From Ornithomonoglobus_A sp045537455 (GTDB lineage Bacteria > Bacillota > Clostridia > UBA1381), in contig JAZSPM010000044.1 of the NCBI GenBank assembly GCA_045537455.1, forward strand, positions 1 through 5,961: a stretch of 5,961 bases of DNA, written 5' to 3'. A program made the position numbers and the translations under genes. Position 1 is the first letter of the stretch. Each line of letters starts with the position of its first letter. Shown here in pieces: positions 1 through 5,537 of this stretch. Under the pieces are notes generated by a model. That model was not told the DNA's origin, did no database searches, and saw only the letters and a program-made list of their open reading frames with translations.

Positions 1-2
1 AA

Positions 3-293
3 ACTCATTCGAAAGAATCTTGCATAGAAGATGCTATTCTTACTAAACACGATAATATGAACCTTGATACAATGACAGAAAATAAACAGCTGATAATTCA
101 TATAAAAGAGATAATTTCAAATTTAGACGAAAGAAGCCAAAGTGTTGTGATGTATCGTCTATTTGATGAACTGCCGTATAAGGAAATAGGAAAGTTGACT
201 GGTATCAGAGAAACAACAGCCAAGGTTATATATTCAAGGGCGAAAATTAAAATTAAACAACAGTTAAAGGAGATTTATGGTTATGAAATATAA
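3..293 (+). CDS. ECF-type RNA polymerase sigma factor, C-terminal part (truncated by window edge)
   Basis: The frame stays open to the left edge, so the gene starts outside the window and the Met at 57 is very likely internal. What is visible is the end of the linker (IEDAILTKHDN) followed by sigma region 4. The segment ISNLDERSQSVVMYRLFDELPYK leads into a helix-turn-helix (YKEIGKLTGIRETTAKVIYSRAK), the part that reads the -35 element. This spacing and composition are typical of ECF (group 4) sigma factors, in which region 2 would lie upstream. The gene overlaps the next one, which encodes a zinc-finger anti-sigma factor, the usual partner arrangement. By family knowledge the sigma factor would be held at the membrane by that protein and released by a signal. 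Its regulon and own promoter cannot be seen here. Confidence 0.88.
   Translation, partial: THSKESCIEDAILTKHDNMNLDTMTENKQLIIHIKEIISNLDERSQSVVMYRLFDELPYKEIGKLTGIRETTAKVIYSRAKIKIKQQLKEIYGYEI
266..272 (+). promoter_or_regulatory. Ribosome binding site of the anti-sigma gene
   Basis: AAAGGAG lies inside the end of the sigma gene. It is 4 nt before the ATG at 277 and 10 nt before the ATG at 283. The second spacing is more usual, and the protein from 283 begins MKYKCD, as family members commonly do, so 283 is preferred. The initiation site sits inside the sigma reading frame, which fits translational coupling. Confidence 0.65.
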
Positions 294-1077
294 ATGTGAT
301 ATGATACAGGATTTGATGCCTCTTTGTCTGGATAATGCAGCTTCCGAATCAAGTGAAAAAACAGTTATAGAACATCTTTCGGAATGTAAAAATTGTTCAG
401 AATATTATAAATCACTCAGCAAGGAATTAATTCCAATAGAAGAACATAAAGATGAAAAATATATTCATTTAGCAGCTAAAATACGAAAAAGAAAATTTGT
501 AACCACCACTTTAATTGGACTATTCGTCGGATTATTCTGTTTTATTTGCCTGAATTATGCAAACGGTTACCGTTTAAATTCCAAGTCTGCCGCTGATTTA
601 AGCGGACGATTAAATGAAACATCTGAAATCATCACCTGCTATAAATGGAAAGATAATTATCATTTCTATATTTATGATAGTTACAGCTGTTTTGATGTTG
701 TATCAGTTGAAAAAACATTATTGGGCTGGAAAAGTCACGACAACTGGTTAAACTGGCCTAAATGGAGTATGTATGACAAAAATATCGGTATTGAAACAAC
801 CGGTGAATTATATGCTTACTATTATGATGAAGGTGTACAATTGTTCCCGATTATTGCTTATGATGAAAACATAAAAACAGTTGAAGTAACTTGTTTCGGT
901 CAAAAACAAACAAAGGAAGTCCATACAGGAGAACTGCTGCTCTTTACTTTCGATGCAATCCCTGAAGAAACTAATGAAATAAATGCTACCGCTTATGATG
1001 AAAATGGAAACAGCATCTATTATTACAACAATACCCAAGAATTTCCACTTTGGATTTCTTCTCAATCCCTGTTTTAA
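283..1077 (+). CDS. Zinc-finger (zf-HC2-like) transmembrane anti-sigma factor
   Basis: A 264-residue protein, probably the membrane-bound inhibitor of the sigma factor encoded just upstream (11-bp overlap from this start, 17 bp if the ATG at 277 is used). The N-terminus (CDMIQDLMPLCLD) and the HxxxCxxC motif (HLSECKNC, His31, Cys35, Cys38) match the anti-sigma zinc-finger family. A further Cys (5 or 15) could complete the site. A basic stretch (KIRKRK) is followed by one hydrophobic segment at about residues 73-93, so the N-terminus is predicted in the cytoplasm and about 170 residues outside. The external part is rich in Tyr, Trp and Asp and ends in a beta-rich piece (AYDENGNSIYYY). I do not recognise a named sensor domain in it. 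The signal is unknown. It is the last gene of this operon, as a strong hairpin follows. Confidence 0.85.
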   Translation: MKYKCDMIQDLMPLCLDNAASESSEKTVIEHLSECKNCSEYYKSLSKELIPIEEHKDEKYIHLAAKIRKRKFVTTTLIGLFVGLFCFICLNYANGYRLNSKSAADLSGRLNETSEIITCYKWKDNYHFYIYDSYSCFDVVSVEKTLLGWKSHDNWLNWPKWSMYDKNIGIETTGELYAYYYDEGVQLFPIIAYDENIKTVEVTCFGQKQTKEVHTGELLLFTFDAIPEETNEINATAYDENGNSIYYYNNTQEFPLWISSQSLF

Positions 1078-1097
1078 AATACAGAACTTTTAAACAT

Positions 1098-1142
1098 AAA
1101 TGCGACAACTCACAGAAACCGACTCTGTGAGATGTCGCATTT
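1098..1142 (+). terminator. Intrinsic terminator after the sigma/anti-sigma operon
   Basis: A long hairpin: AAATGCGACA (1098-1107) pairs with TGTCGCATTT (1133-1142), then one A-A mismatch, then CTCACAGA (1109-1116) pairs with TCTGTGAG (1124-1131), leaving a 7-nt loop. It begins 21 bp after the anti-sigma stop. The downstream tract (GACTTTTCTTT) is T-rich but interrupted, so the hairpin is certain while efficient termination is inferred. It may also block leftward read-through from the convergent sugar-nucleotide operon. Confidence 0.75.
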
Positions 1143-1165
1143 GACTTTTCTTTGTGAATCTATAA

Positions 1166-1325
1166 AGGGCATCTCTAAAAACCCTTTTTGAGAAAAAGCA
1201 GCTATGCACGTCATCTACTGCGTCAACCTCCCTTGGAGTGCGTCAGCACGCCTTCCGAAGGTTTCCTTGTAGCTGCCATACCTATCTGCTTTTTCTTTAA
1301 TCAAACGAGTTTTTAGAAATGCCCT
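1166..1325 (+). mobile_element. MITE-like element, copy 1
   Basis: A 160-bp non-coding unit with terminal inverted repeats: AGGGCATCTCTAAAAAC (1166-1182) against GTTTTTAGAAATGCCCT (1309-1325), one mismatch in 17. A second inverted pair lies inside, AGAAAAAGCAG (1191-1201) and CTGCTTTTTCT (1286-1296), so most of the element can fold into one long hairpin. The centre holds a small GC-richer hairpin (GGAGTGC/GCACGCC, 1235-1252, loop GTCA). The flanks are AA on both sides, compatible with a 2-bp target duplication but weak. A reverse-oriented copy lies at 4843-5002, about 88% identical by hand alignment without gaps. There is no transposase. It fills most of the intergenic space between two convergent operons. 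A movable element served in trans is inferred; a structured repeat of another kind is possible. Confidence 0.8.
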
Positions 1326-1346
1326 AAATTCTAAAGCTTATGCTTA

Positions 1347-2414
1347 TCAACAATAAAATTCCTTATACCACTCCGCAAAGGCACGTAATCCCTCACGGAT
1401 AGTAATTTTCGGTGTGAAACCGTAGTCACGTTCAAGGGCTTCGGAATCAGCATAAGTTACAGGCACATCTCCCTGCTGCATACCAACAAGTTCTCTGTGT
1501 CCCTCAAAATCATAATCTTCTGGCAGAACACCTGCTCTTACAAGTTCTTCCTGCAATGTGCTGATGTAATCAAGAAGATTTTCAGGAGTACCGCCACCGA
1601 TATTGTATACAGCGTAAGGCGGCAGAGGAAGTCCGTCCTCACCGTTTGCTTTTTCGGGAGCTCCCTGCATTACCCTAAACACGCCCTCAACTATATCATC
1701 AACGTAAGTAAAATCACGCTTGCAGTTGCCGTAGTTAAATATCTTTATTGTACCGTCATTTGCAAGGGTATTTGTTGCGGAAAAATAGAACATATCAGGT
1801 CTGCCAGCTGGACCGTATACTGTGAAAAAACGCAGTCCTGTGGAGGGGATATTGTAAAGCTTTGAATAGCTGTGTGCCAATAATTCATTGGATTTCTTTG
1901 TAGCCGCATAGAGAGAAACAGGATTATCTACCTTATCCTCTGTGCTGAAAGGAACTTTCTTATTTCCGCCGTATACGCTTGATGAGCTTGCATATACAAG
2001 ATGCTCAACAGGATTATTACGGCAGGCTTCAAGGATATTGTAAAATCCGATGATATTTGATTCTATATATACATCAGGATGGTCAATGCTGTAACGCACT
2101 CCTGCCTGTGCCACAAGATTTACTACTACATCAAATTTATATTCAGCAAAAAGCTTGTCTATAAGCGGCTTATCTGCAATTGAACCCTTGACAAAAACGT
2201 GCTTTACAGCTGCATTTTCAGCTGCCTTTTCAATGAGTTCAAGGCGATATTCTTTAAGCTTCGGGTCATAATAATCATTCATATTGTCAAGTGAAACAAT
2301 TGTACCCGATGTCATTTCCTTTAAAAGTCGGAATACCAGATTCGCACCGATAAATCCGGGCGAACCTGTTACAAGTATATTTTTACCATTGAGATCAATT
2401 TTTGTTTTACTCAT
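1347..2414 (-). CDS. NAD-dependent sugar-nucleotide epimerase, probably UDP-glucuronate 4-epimerase
   Basis: A 355-residue extended short-chain dehydrogenase/reductase. The N-terminal Rossmann motif is TGSPGFIG (GxxGxxG at 17-23), with Asp43 at the end of the second strand where NAD ribose is bound. The catalytic Ser cluster is YASSSSVYGG (141-150) and the active-site pair is Tyr169/Lys173 (YAATK). The stretch RFFTVYGPAGRPDM followed by FNYGNCKRDFTYVDDIVEG resembles UDP-glucuronate 4-epimerases, which make UDP-galacturonate. Substrate choice is inferred from this and from the gene directly upstream, which makes UDP-glucuronate. Only 3 bp separate the two genes, and the ribosome binding site lies inside the dehydrogenase gene, so they should be co-expressed. 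UDP-glucose 4-epimerase or a decarboxylating relative is less likely. The stop is about 20 bp from MITE copy 1; no separate clear terminator is seen. Confidence 0.88.
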   Translation of the reverse strand: MSKTKIDLNGKNILVTGSPGFIGANLVFRLLKEMTSGTIVSLDNMNDYYDPKLKEYRLELIEKAAENAAVKHVFVKGSIADKPLIDKLFAEYKFDVVVNLVAQAGVRYSIDHPDVYIESNIIGFYNILEACRNNPVEHLVYASSSSVYGGNKKVPFSTEDKVDNPVSLYAATKKSNELLAHSYSKLYNIPSTGLRFFTVYGPAGRPDMFYFSATNTLANDGTIKIFNYGNCKRDFTYVDDIVEGVFRVMQGAPEKANGEDGLPLPPYAVYNIGGGTPENLLDYISTLQEELVRAGVLPEDYDFEGHRELVGMQQGDVPVTYADSEALERDYGFTPKITIREGLRAFAEWYKEFYC

Positions 2415-2417
2415 TTC

Positions 2418-3911
2418 TTAATCCCTCCTGAACAGGTCACGAGTGTAAACCTTTTCTGAAACATCATCAAGACTGCTGTCGTAGCGGTTTGCAACGATAC
2501 AGCCGCACATTTTCTTAAACTTCTTTAAGTTATTTACTACAAGACTTCCGAAGAATGTACTGCCATTTTCGAGAGTAGGCTCGTAGATTACAACTGTTGC
2601 ACCCTTAGCCTTGATACGTTTCATTACGCCCTGAATAGAGGACTGACGGAAATTGTCGGAGTTGGATTTCATTGTAAGACGGAATACACCAACAGTAATT
2701 TCTTTTTGCTCCTGTTCACGACTTGCGGAGTAAGACTCGCTGTTGCTGTATGTACCTGCAATTTCAAGAATACGGTCAGCAATGAAATCCTTACGTGTAC
2801 GGTTGGATTCAACAATAGCAGACATCATATTCTGTGGAACATTCTGATAGTTTGCAAGAAGCTGCTTTGTATCCTTTGGCAGACAGTATCCGCCGTAACC
2901 AAAGCTTGGATTGTTGTAGTAGTCGCCAACACGTGGGTCAAGACACACACCCTTGATAATATTTGCAGTATCAAGATTTTTTACTTCTGCATAGGTGTCA
3001 AGCTCATTGAAATAGCTTACACGAAGTGCAAGATATGTATTTACGAAAAGCTTTGTTGCTTCTGCCTCTGTAGTTGCCATAAAGAGCATAGGAATATCTG
3101 TCTTAACCGCACCTTGTCTGAGAAGTGCAGCGAATACCTCAGCCTGCTCCATATTATTTTCATCAGAGCCAACGATAATACGGCTGGGATAGAGATTATC
3201 ATAAAGAGCCTTGCTCTCACGGAGAAATTCTGGGCTGAAAATAATATTGTCCATACCAAGCTTTTCACGAACCTGCATTGTATATCCAACAGGAATTGTG
3301 GACTTGATAACAATTGTAGGTTTGTTTTCTCTGCTCTCTGTAACAGATTTAATGAGTGACAATACACTTTCAACAGCGGAACAATCAAAGAAATTTGTCT
3401 TTGGGTCATAGTTTGTAGGAGCAGCTACAATAATAAAATCAGCGTCCTTATATGCGGATTCAGCATCTGTAGTTGCTACAAATGAGAGATTTCTCTCCTC
3501 GTGTTCAGCAAGATATTTTTCAATATAATCATCCTGTATAGGTGAAGTCCAGTTGTTAAGCTTTTCAACCTTTTCAGGGACAATATCAACTGCTGTTACA
3601 TCGTTATGCTGTGAAAGAAGTACTGCGAGGGATAAGCCGACATAGCCTGTACCTGCTACTGCAATTTTCTTACGCCCAACTGCTTCAACAGCAATTTTGT
3701 CATCTTCAAATAAATCTGCATAGTTAAAATCAAGAACTTCTGACAGTGCAAGAAGCTGGTCAACAGAGGGTGTATAGTCCTCTGCTTCAAGTCTTGATAA
3801 AATTGAACGGTTTATGCCTGTACTTTCAGAAAGAGCTGTCTGGGAAATACCAAGTGCCTTTCTTTTGCCTGCTACTATTTCAGCAAGCTTATTCAATGCT
3901 AAATGTTTCAT
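2418..3911 (-). CDS. ugd: UDP-glucose 6-dehydrogenase with N-terminal XRE-type helix-turn-helix domain
   Basis: A 497-residue protein with two parts. Residues about 8-68 form a Cro/C1-type DNA-binding domain: GKRKALGISQTALSESTG, then INRSILSRLEAEDYTPSVDQLLALSEVL. From residue 82 the sequence is a UDP-glucose/GDP-mannose dehydrogenase: NAD motif GTGYVG (87-92) with Asp109 after the second strand, FSPEFLRE (Glu228, Glu232), Lys287 and Asn291 in TKLFVNTYLA, and the catalytic Cys343 in FGYGGYCLPKDT, followed by the UDP-binding C-terminal third. The Lys-to-Cys spacing of 56 matches single-domain enzymes of about 390-400 residues, so the extra 80 residues are an added domain. No Met lies at the junction, and a strong AGGAGG is 5 nt before the Met at 3911, so the fusion is not a start-call error. 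It oxidises UDP-glucose to UDP-glucuronate with two NAD+. The regulatory role of the helix-turn-helix domain is inferred. Confidence 0.93.
   Translation of the reverse strand: MKHLALNKLAEIVAGKRKALGISQTALSESTGINRSILSRLEAEDYTPSVDQLLALSEVLDFNYADLFEDDKIAVEAVGRKKIAVAGTGYVGLSLAVLLSQHNDVTAVDIVPEKVEKLNNWTSPIQDDYIEKYLAEHEERNLSFVATTDAESAYKDADFIIVAAPTNYDPKTNFFDCSAVESVLSLIKSVTESRENKPTIVIKSTIPVGYTMQVREKLGMDNIIFSPEFLRESKALYDNLYPSRIIVGSDENNMEQAEVFAALLRQGAVKTDIPMLFMATTEAEATKLFVNTYLALRVSYFNELDTYAEVKNLDTANIIKGVCLDPRVGDYYNNPSFGYGGYCLPKDTKQLLANYQNVPQNMMSAIVESNRTRKDFIADRILEIAGTYSNSESYSASREQEQKEITVGVFRLTMKSNSDNFRQSSIQGVMKRIKAKGATVVIYEPTLENGSTFFGSLVVNNLKKFKKMCGCIVANRYDSSLDDVSEKVYTRDLFRRD
2423..2429 (-). promoter_or_regulatory. 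Ribosome binding site of the epimerase, inside the dehydrogenase gene
   Basis: AGGAGGG on the minus strand lies in the last codons of the dehydrogenase, 8 nt before the epimerase ATG at 2414. It fixes that start and supports translational coupling of the two enzymes. Confidence 0.8.
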
Positions 3912-3933
3912 AATTTCCTCCTATTTTAATATC

Positions 3934-3948
3934 GTCGCTATCAGCAAC
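3934..3948 (-). promoter_or_regulatory. Operator-like dyad, promoter-proximal copy (in ugd leader)
   Basis: On the minus strand this reads GTTGCTGATAGCGAC, an imperfect palindrome (GTTGCT/AGCGAC around GAT, one mismatch). It lies in the untranslated leader about 20-34 nt after the predicted start of transcription. It shares a perfect 12-mer (TGTTGCTGATAG) with the dyad at 4064-4078. Such short dyads are typical sites for XRE-family dimers; binding by the fused domain is inference. Confidence 0.6.
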
Positions 3949-3955
3949 AATAAAA

Positions 3956-3990
3956 CTTCATTTGCCATATATTAATTATAGCAAATGAAG
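3956..3990 (-). promoter_or_regulatory. Perfect inverted repeat covering the -10 and start site of the ugd promoter
   Basis: CTTCATTTGC (3956-3965) and GCAAATGAAG (3981-3990) are exact reverse complements with a 15-bp AT-rich centre. One arm lies in the promoter spacer directly before the -10 box and the other just after the predicted start site. Its placement is that of a repressor operator. In RNA only the downstream arm would be transcribed, so an RNA hairpin is unlikely as its function. Confidence 0.6.
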
Positions 3991-4003
3991 CTTATAATGT
4001 CAA
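3975..4003 (-). promoter_or_regulatory. Consensus SigA-type promoter of the ugd-epimerase operon
   Basis: On the minus strand TTGACA (plus 3998-4003) is separated by exactly 17 bp from TATAAT (plus 3975-3980): both boxes perfect, spacing optimal. Transcription should start near 3968, giving a leader of about 57 nt before the ATG at 3911. A promoter this strong overlapped by dyads suggests control mainly by repression. Confidence 0.88.
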
Positions 4004-4063
4004 TAGGTTTGGTGTAAATAAATGCATAAATATTTCAAATCAACAGATATTCAATAAAATTAT

Positions 4064-4078
4064 GTTGCTGATAGTAAC
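4064..4078 (+). promoter_or_regulatory. Operator-like dyad, promoter-distal copy
   Basis: GTTGCTGATAGTAAC, an imperfect palindrome (GTTGCT/AGTAAC around GAT; the arms extend to TGTTGCT/AGTAACA). It is about 60 bp upstream of the -35 box of the ugd promoter and 54 bp or more from the lipoprotein stop codon. It repeats, in inverse orientation, the dyad at 3934-3948; centre-to-centre distance is about 125-130 bp, close to twelve DNA turns. A looping pair of operators is inferred. Confidence 0.6.
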
Positions 4079-4131
4079 AACAACTCATTAGTGTTCCGCC
4101 ATACAGCTGATAATTCCCTCTGAATACGTAT

Positions 4132-4719
4132 TTATTTACTTTTCTTTAAAAATTTTATTTCATCCGCTTGGTTATCATTAAAAGTGATAGAAACTTCAAG
4201 ATTATAGGTAACATAGTCTACATTTGATATCCAATCACCAACTGATTTGTTATACGGCTCTCCAAGTCGATCAATCATGGTGTCAATATCAACATCACAG
4301 GATGCACCGTCAATTTTCAAATTTGCAAGTTGTTCATCCTCAACAATCAGCACGACCACTTCTTTGTCGTTGTTTTGCTCTGATTTTTCTCCGTCTATCC
4401 CGACAGATGCTTCTTTATTTCCTTGATATAACAAATCATAAAAAGTATAATCTGCTTCGTCGAAATAGAAACCATTACAAAGTGTAAAATCTTCACTAAA
4501 GTCCTTGAACTTACACGGAAAAGATATTGGCACTTCGTGAAATGTCATATGATTGAACCAATCAGGTATGCCTGTATCAACAGATGAAGAAATGTATGTT
4601 TCTCCATCTGTTGATGATGATGGTGAGTTATCTACAGTAGATTCATCCTTTCCGCACCCACAAACGCCGCTCGCCAGCATCACAGAGCAAAGAAACAGAC
4701 TAAGTATTTTTCTTTTCAT
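4132..4719 (-). CDS. Small secreted lipoprotein of unknown function
   Basis: A 195-residue protein with a lipoprotein signal peptide: MKRK, a hydrophobic core (ILSLFLCSVMLASGV), then VCGCGKD, where Cys22 is the likely lipidated residue (Cys20 is less likely). A Ser/Thr/Asp-rich linker (about 25-48) precedes a folded domain of some 145 residues. Its last part (IDTMIDRLGEPY, then YVTYNLEVSITFNDNQADEIKF) has the pattern of small beta-rich envelope domains in which a short helix with LGEP is followed by strands. That resemblance is loose and I assign no family. It would sit on the outer face of the membrane. The start is supported by GGGGAG 5 nt upstream. It runs in the same direction as ugd but the gap is 220 bp, with a separate promoter for ugd and no clear terminator between, so a shared role is possible but unproven. 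Confidence 0.75.
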   Translation of the reverse strand: MKRKILSLFLCSVMLASGVCGCGKDESTVDNSPSSSTDGETYISSSVDTGIPDWFNHMTFHEVPISFPCKFKDFSEDFTLCNGFYFDEADYTFYDLLYQGNKEASVGIDGEKSEQNNDKEVVVLIVEDEQLANLKIDGASCDVDIDTMIDRLGEPYNKSVGDWISNVDYVTYNLEVSITFNDNQADEIKFLKKSK

Positions 4720-4793
4720 TTAATCTCCCCTTAAATAAATCGTATTATCAATTAGTATTATACTACTACAATACAACTTTAATCTGTTATCTT

Positions 4794-4832
4794 ATTATAC
4801 CAAATTATACCAAATATTGACACAAAAATCAA
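4794..4832 (-). promoter_or_regulatory. Promoter region of the lipoprotein gene with tandem extended -10 boxes
   Basis: On the minus strand the 10-mer TTGGTATAAT occurs twice in direct succession (plus 4804-4813 and 4794-4803), each giving an extended -10 (TGGTATAAT). The upstream copy has TTGATT (plus 4827-4832) at 17-bp spacing, a good SigA-type promoter. A further TATAAT lies nearer the gene (plus 4757-4762) inside the small dyad TAGTAT-T-ATACTA (4753-4765), without a convincing -35. The leader from the upstream start is about 75-80 nt. The rest of 4720-4842 is AT-rich and holds nothing else I can name. Confidence 0.6.
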
Positions 4833-4842
4833 TACATTTTTA

Positions 4843-5002
4843 AGGGCATCTCTAAAAACTCGTTTGGTTAAAGGAAAAACAGATATGTATGGTAGCTGAA
4901 AGGAAAACTTCCGAAGGCGTGCTGCCGCACTCCAAGGGAGTTTGACGAAGCAGATGCCGTACATAGCTGCTTTTCCTCAAAAGGGGTTTTTAGAGATGTC
5001 CT
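4843..5002 (-). mobile_element. MITE-like element, copy 2 (inverted relative to copy 1)
   Basis: A 160-bp unit whose reverse complement aligns without gaps to 1166-1325, about 20 differences by hand. The terminal repeats AGGGCATCTCTAAAAAC (4843-4859) and GTTTTTAGAGATGTCCT (4986-5002) differ at one of 17 positions. It is flanked by TA on both sides, consistent with a TA target duplication as made by several transposase families (IS630/Tc1 and some IS5 groups). The central hairpin (GGCGTGC/GCACTCC) is kept. No gene is supported inside it. It separates the lipoprotein promoter from the mobilization genes and fills most of the gene-free stretch 4720-5042. Confidence 0.82.
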
Positions 5003-5042
5003 TAATATTATTTTTTTCATACAGCTATCACTATTATTCAGT

Positions 5043-5537
5043 TTATTCCTCAGTTTCATAACCTAATCTCCACCAATCATCCCCTGTAACTTCTGAAATA
5101 TGTTCCATGAATCTGCCAATACCCTTTTTGTTATCAGCAAACATCTTACCGTCAACAAAGCTTACGGAGTTCATTACAACATGTACGTGAAACCAAGATT
5201 TTGCATATCCTGATTTTGTAAGCCGTAATTCCTGATGAATTGCATATAATATCTGATATCTTGACTTGTAGTATGCAGCTATTTTACGTGCATATTTCTT
5301 TACTGTTGCAAGTTCAACCACTTCATTATTAAAGCATACAACAAAATGAACAAGCTGATTACCGCTTGTTTTGCCGTAGTATTTCTTTACTTTTCTCATC
5401 TGCTTATACGCTCTTTCAGGACAAATATTAATTCCACTATAACAACAAGCGTCAGCATTTTCTGTAATATAGTTAACTGCATTTCTAAGGTATTCCTTAC
5501 CGGCATTTTGCTTTACTATCAATTTAAGAAATCCCAT
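5043..5537 (-). CDS. Minimal relaxase / mobilization nuclease domain protein (MOBP-like)
   Basis: A 164-residue protein resembling the N-terminal nuclease domain of MOBP relaxases, which nick plasmid DNA at oriT and stay bound through a tyrosine. Supporting features in order: NAVNYIT (Tyr23, candidate catalytic Tyr), SGINICPERAYKQMRKVKKYYGKTSG, HFVVCFNN (His64), YQILYAIH (His101) and WFHVHVVMNSVSFVDGKMF (His117, His119, Asn123), the HxHxxxN metal-binding and core motif. About nine extra residues lie between His101 and His117 compared with the usual HxDxxHxHxH arrangement. Relaxases normally carry hundreds more residues; here the frame ends in a natural-looking acidic tail. It overlaps the upstream MobC-like gene by 19 bp, with AAGGAAG 10 nt before the ATG. 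It may be a genuine compact relaxase or a degraded relic. Confidence 0.75.
   Translation of the reverse strand: MGFLKLIVKQNAGKEYLRNAVNYITENADACCYSGINICPERAYKQMRKVKKYYGKTSGNQLVHFVVCFNNEVVELATVKKYARKIAAYYKSRYQILYAIHQELRLTKSGYAKSWFHVHVVMNSVSFVDGKMFADNKKGIGRFMEHISEVTGDDWWRLGYETEE

Noticed and set aside
57..293. Complete 78-residue small regulator starting at the ATG at 57
   Set aside because: The same frame is open back to the window edge with sigma-linker-like sequence, and no ribosome binding site precedes 57, so the protein is the truncated end of a sigma factor.
2706..3359. Open frame of 217 codons on the plus strand
   Set aside because: It lies wholly antisense to the dehydrogenase gene, has a Cys/Ile-rich composition typical of a reverse-complement reading, and lacks a ribosome binding site.
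3912..4131. Riboswitch or RNA leader upstream of ugd
   Set aside because: The predicted leader is only about 57 nt. The distal dyad and one arm of the 10-bp repeat lie upstream of the start site and are not transcribed from this promoter, so DNA operators explain them better.
4123..4132. AATACGTATT palindrome at the lipoprotein stop as a terminator or operator
   Set aside because: Ten AT-rich bases with no loop or T-run are too little to support either role.
1166..5002. CRISPR array or IS element with its own transposase
   Set aside because: There are only two repeat copies, 3.5 kb apart and inverted, and no transposase-like protein is encoded in the window.
4779..5059. Two short minus-strand open frames across the second MITE-like copy
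   Set aside because: They follow the repeat sequence rather than a gene, are not kept in copy 1 in any clear way, and have no convincing ribosome binding site.
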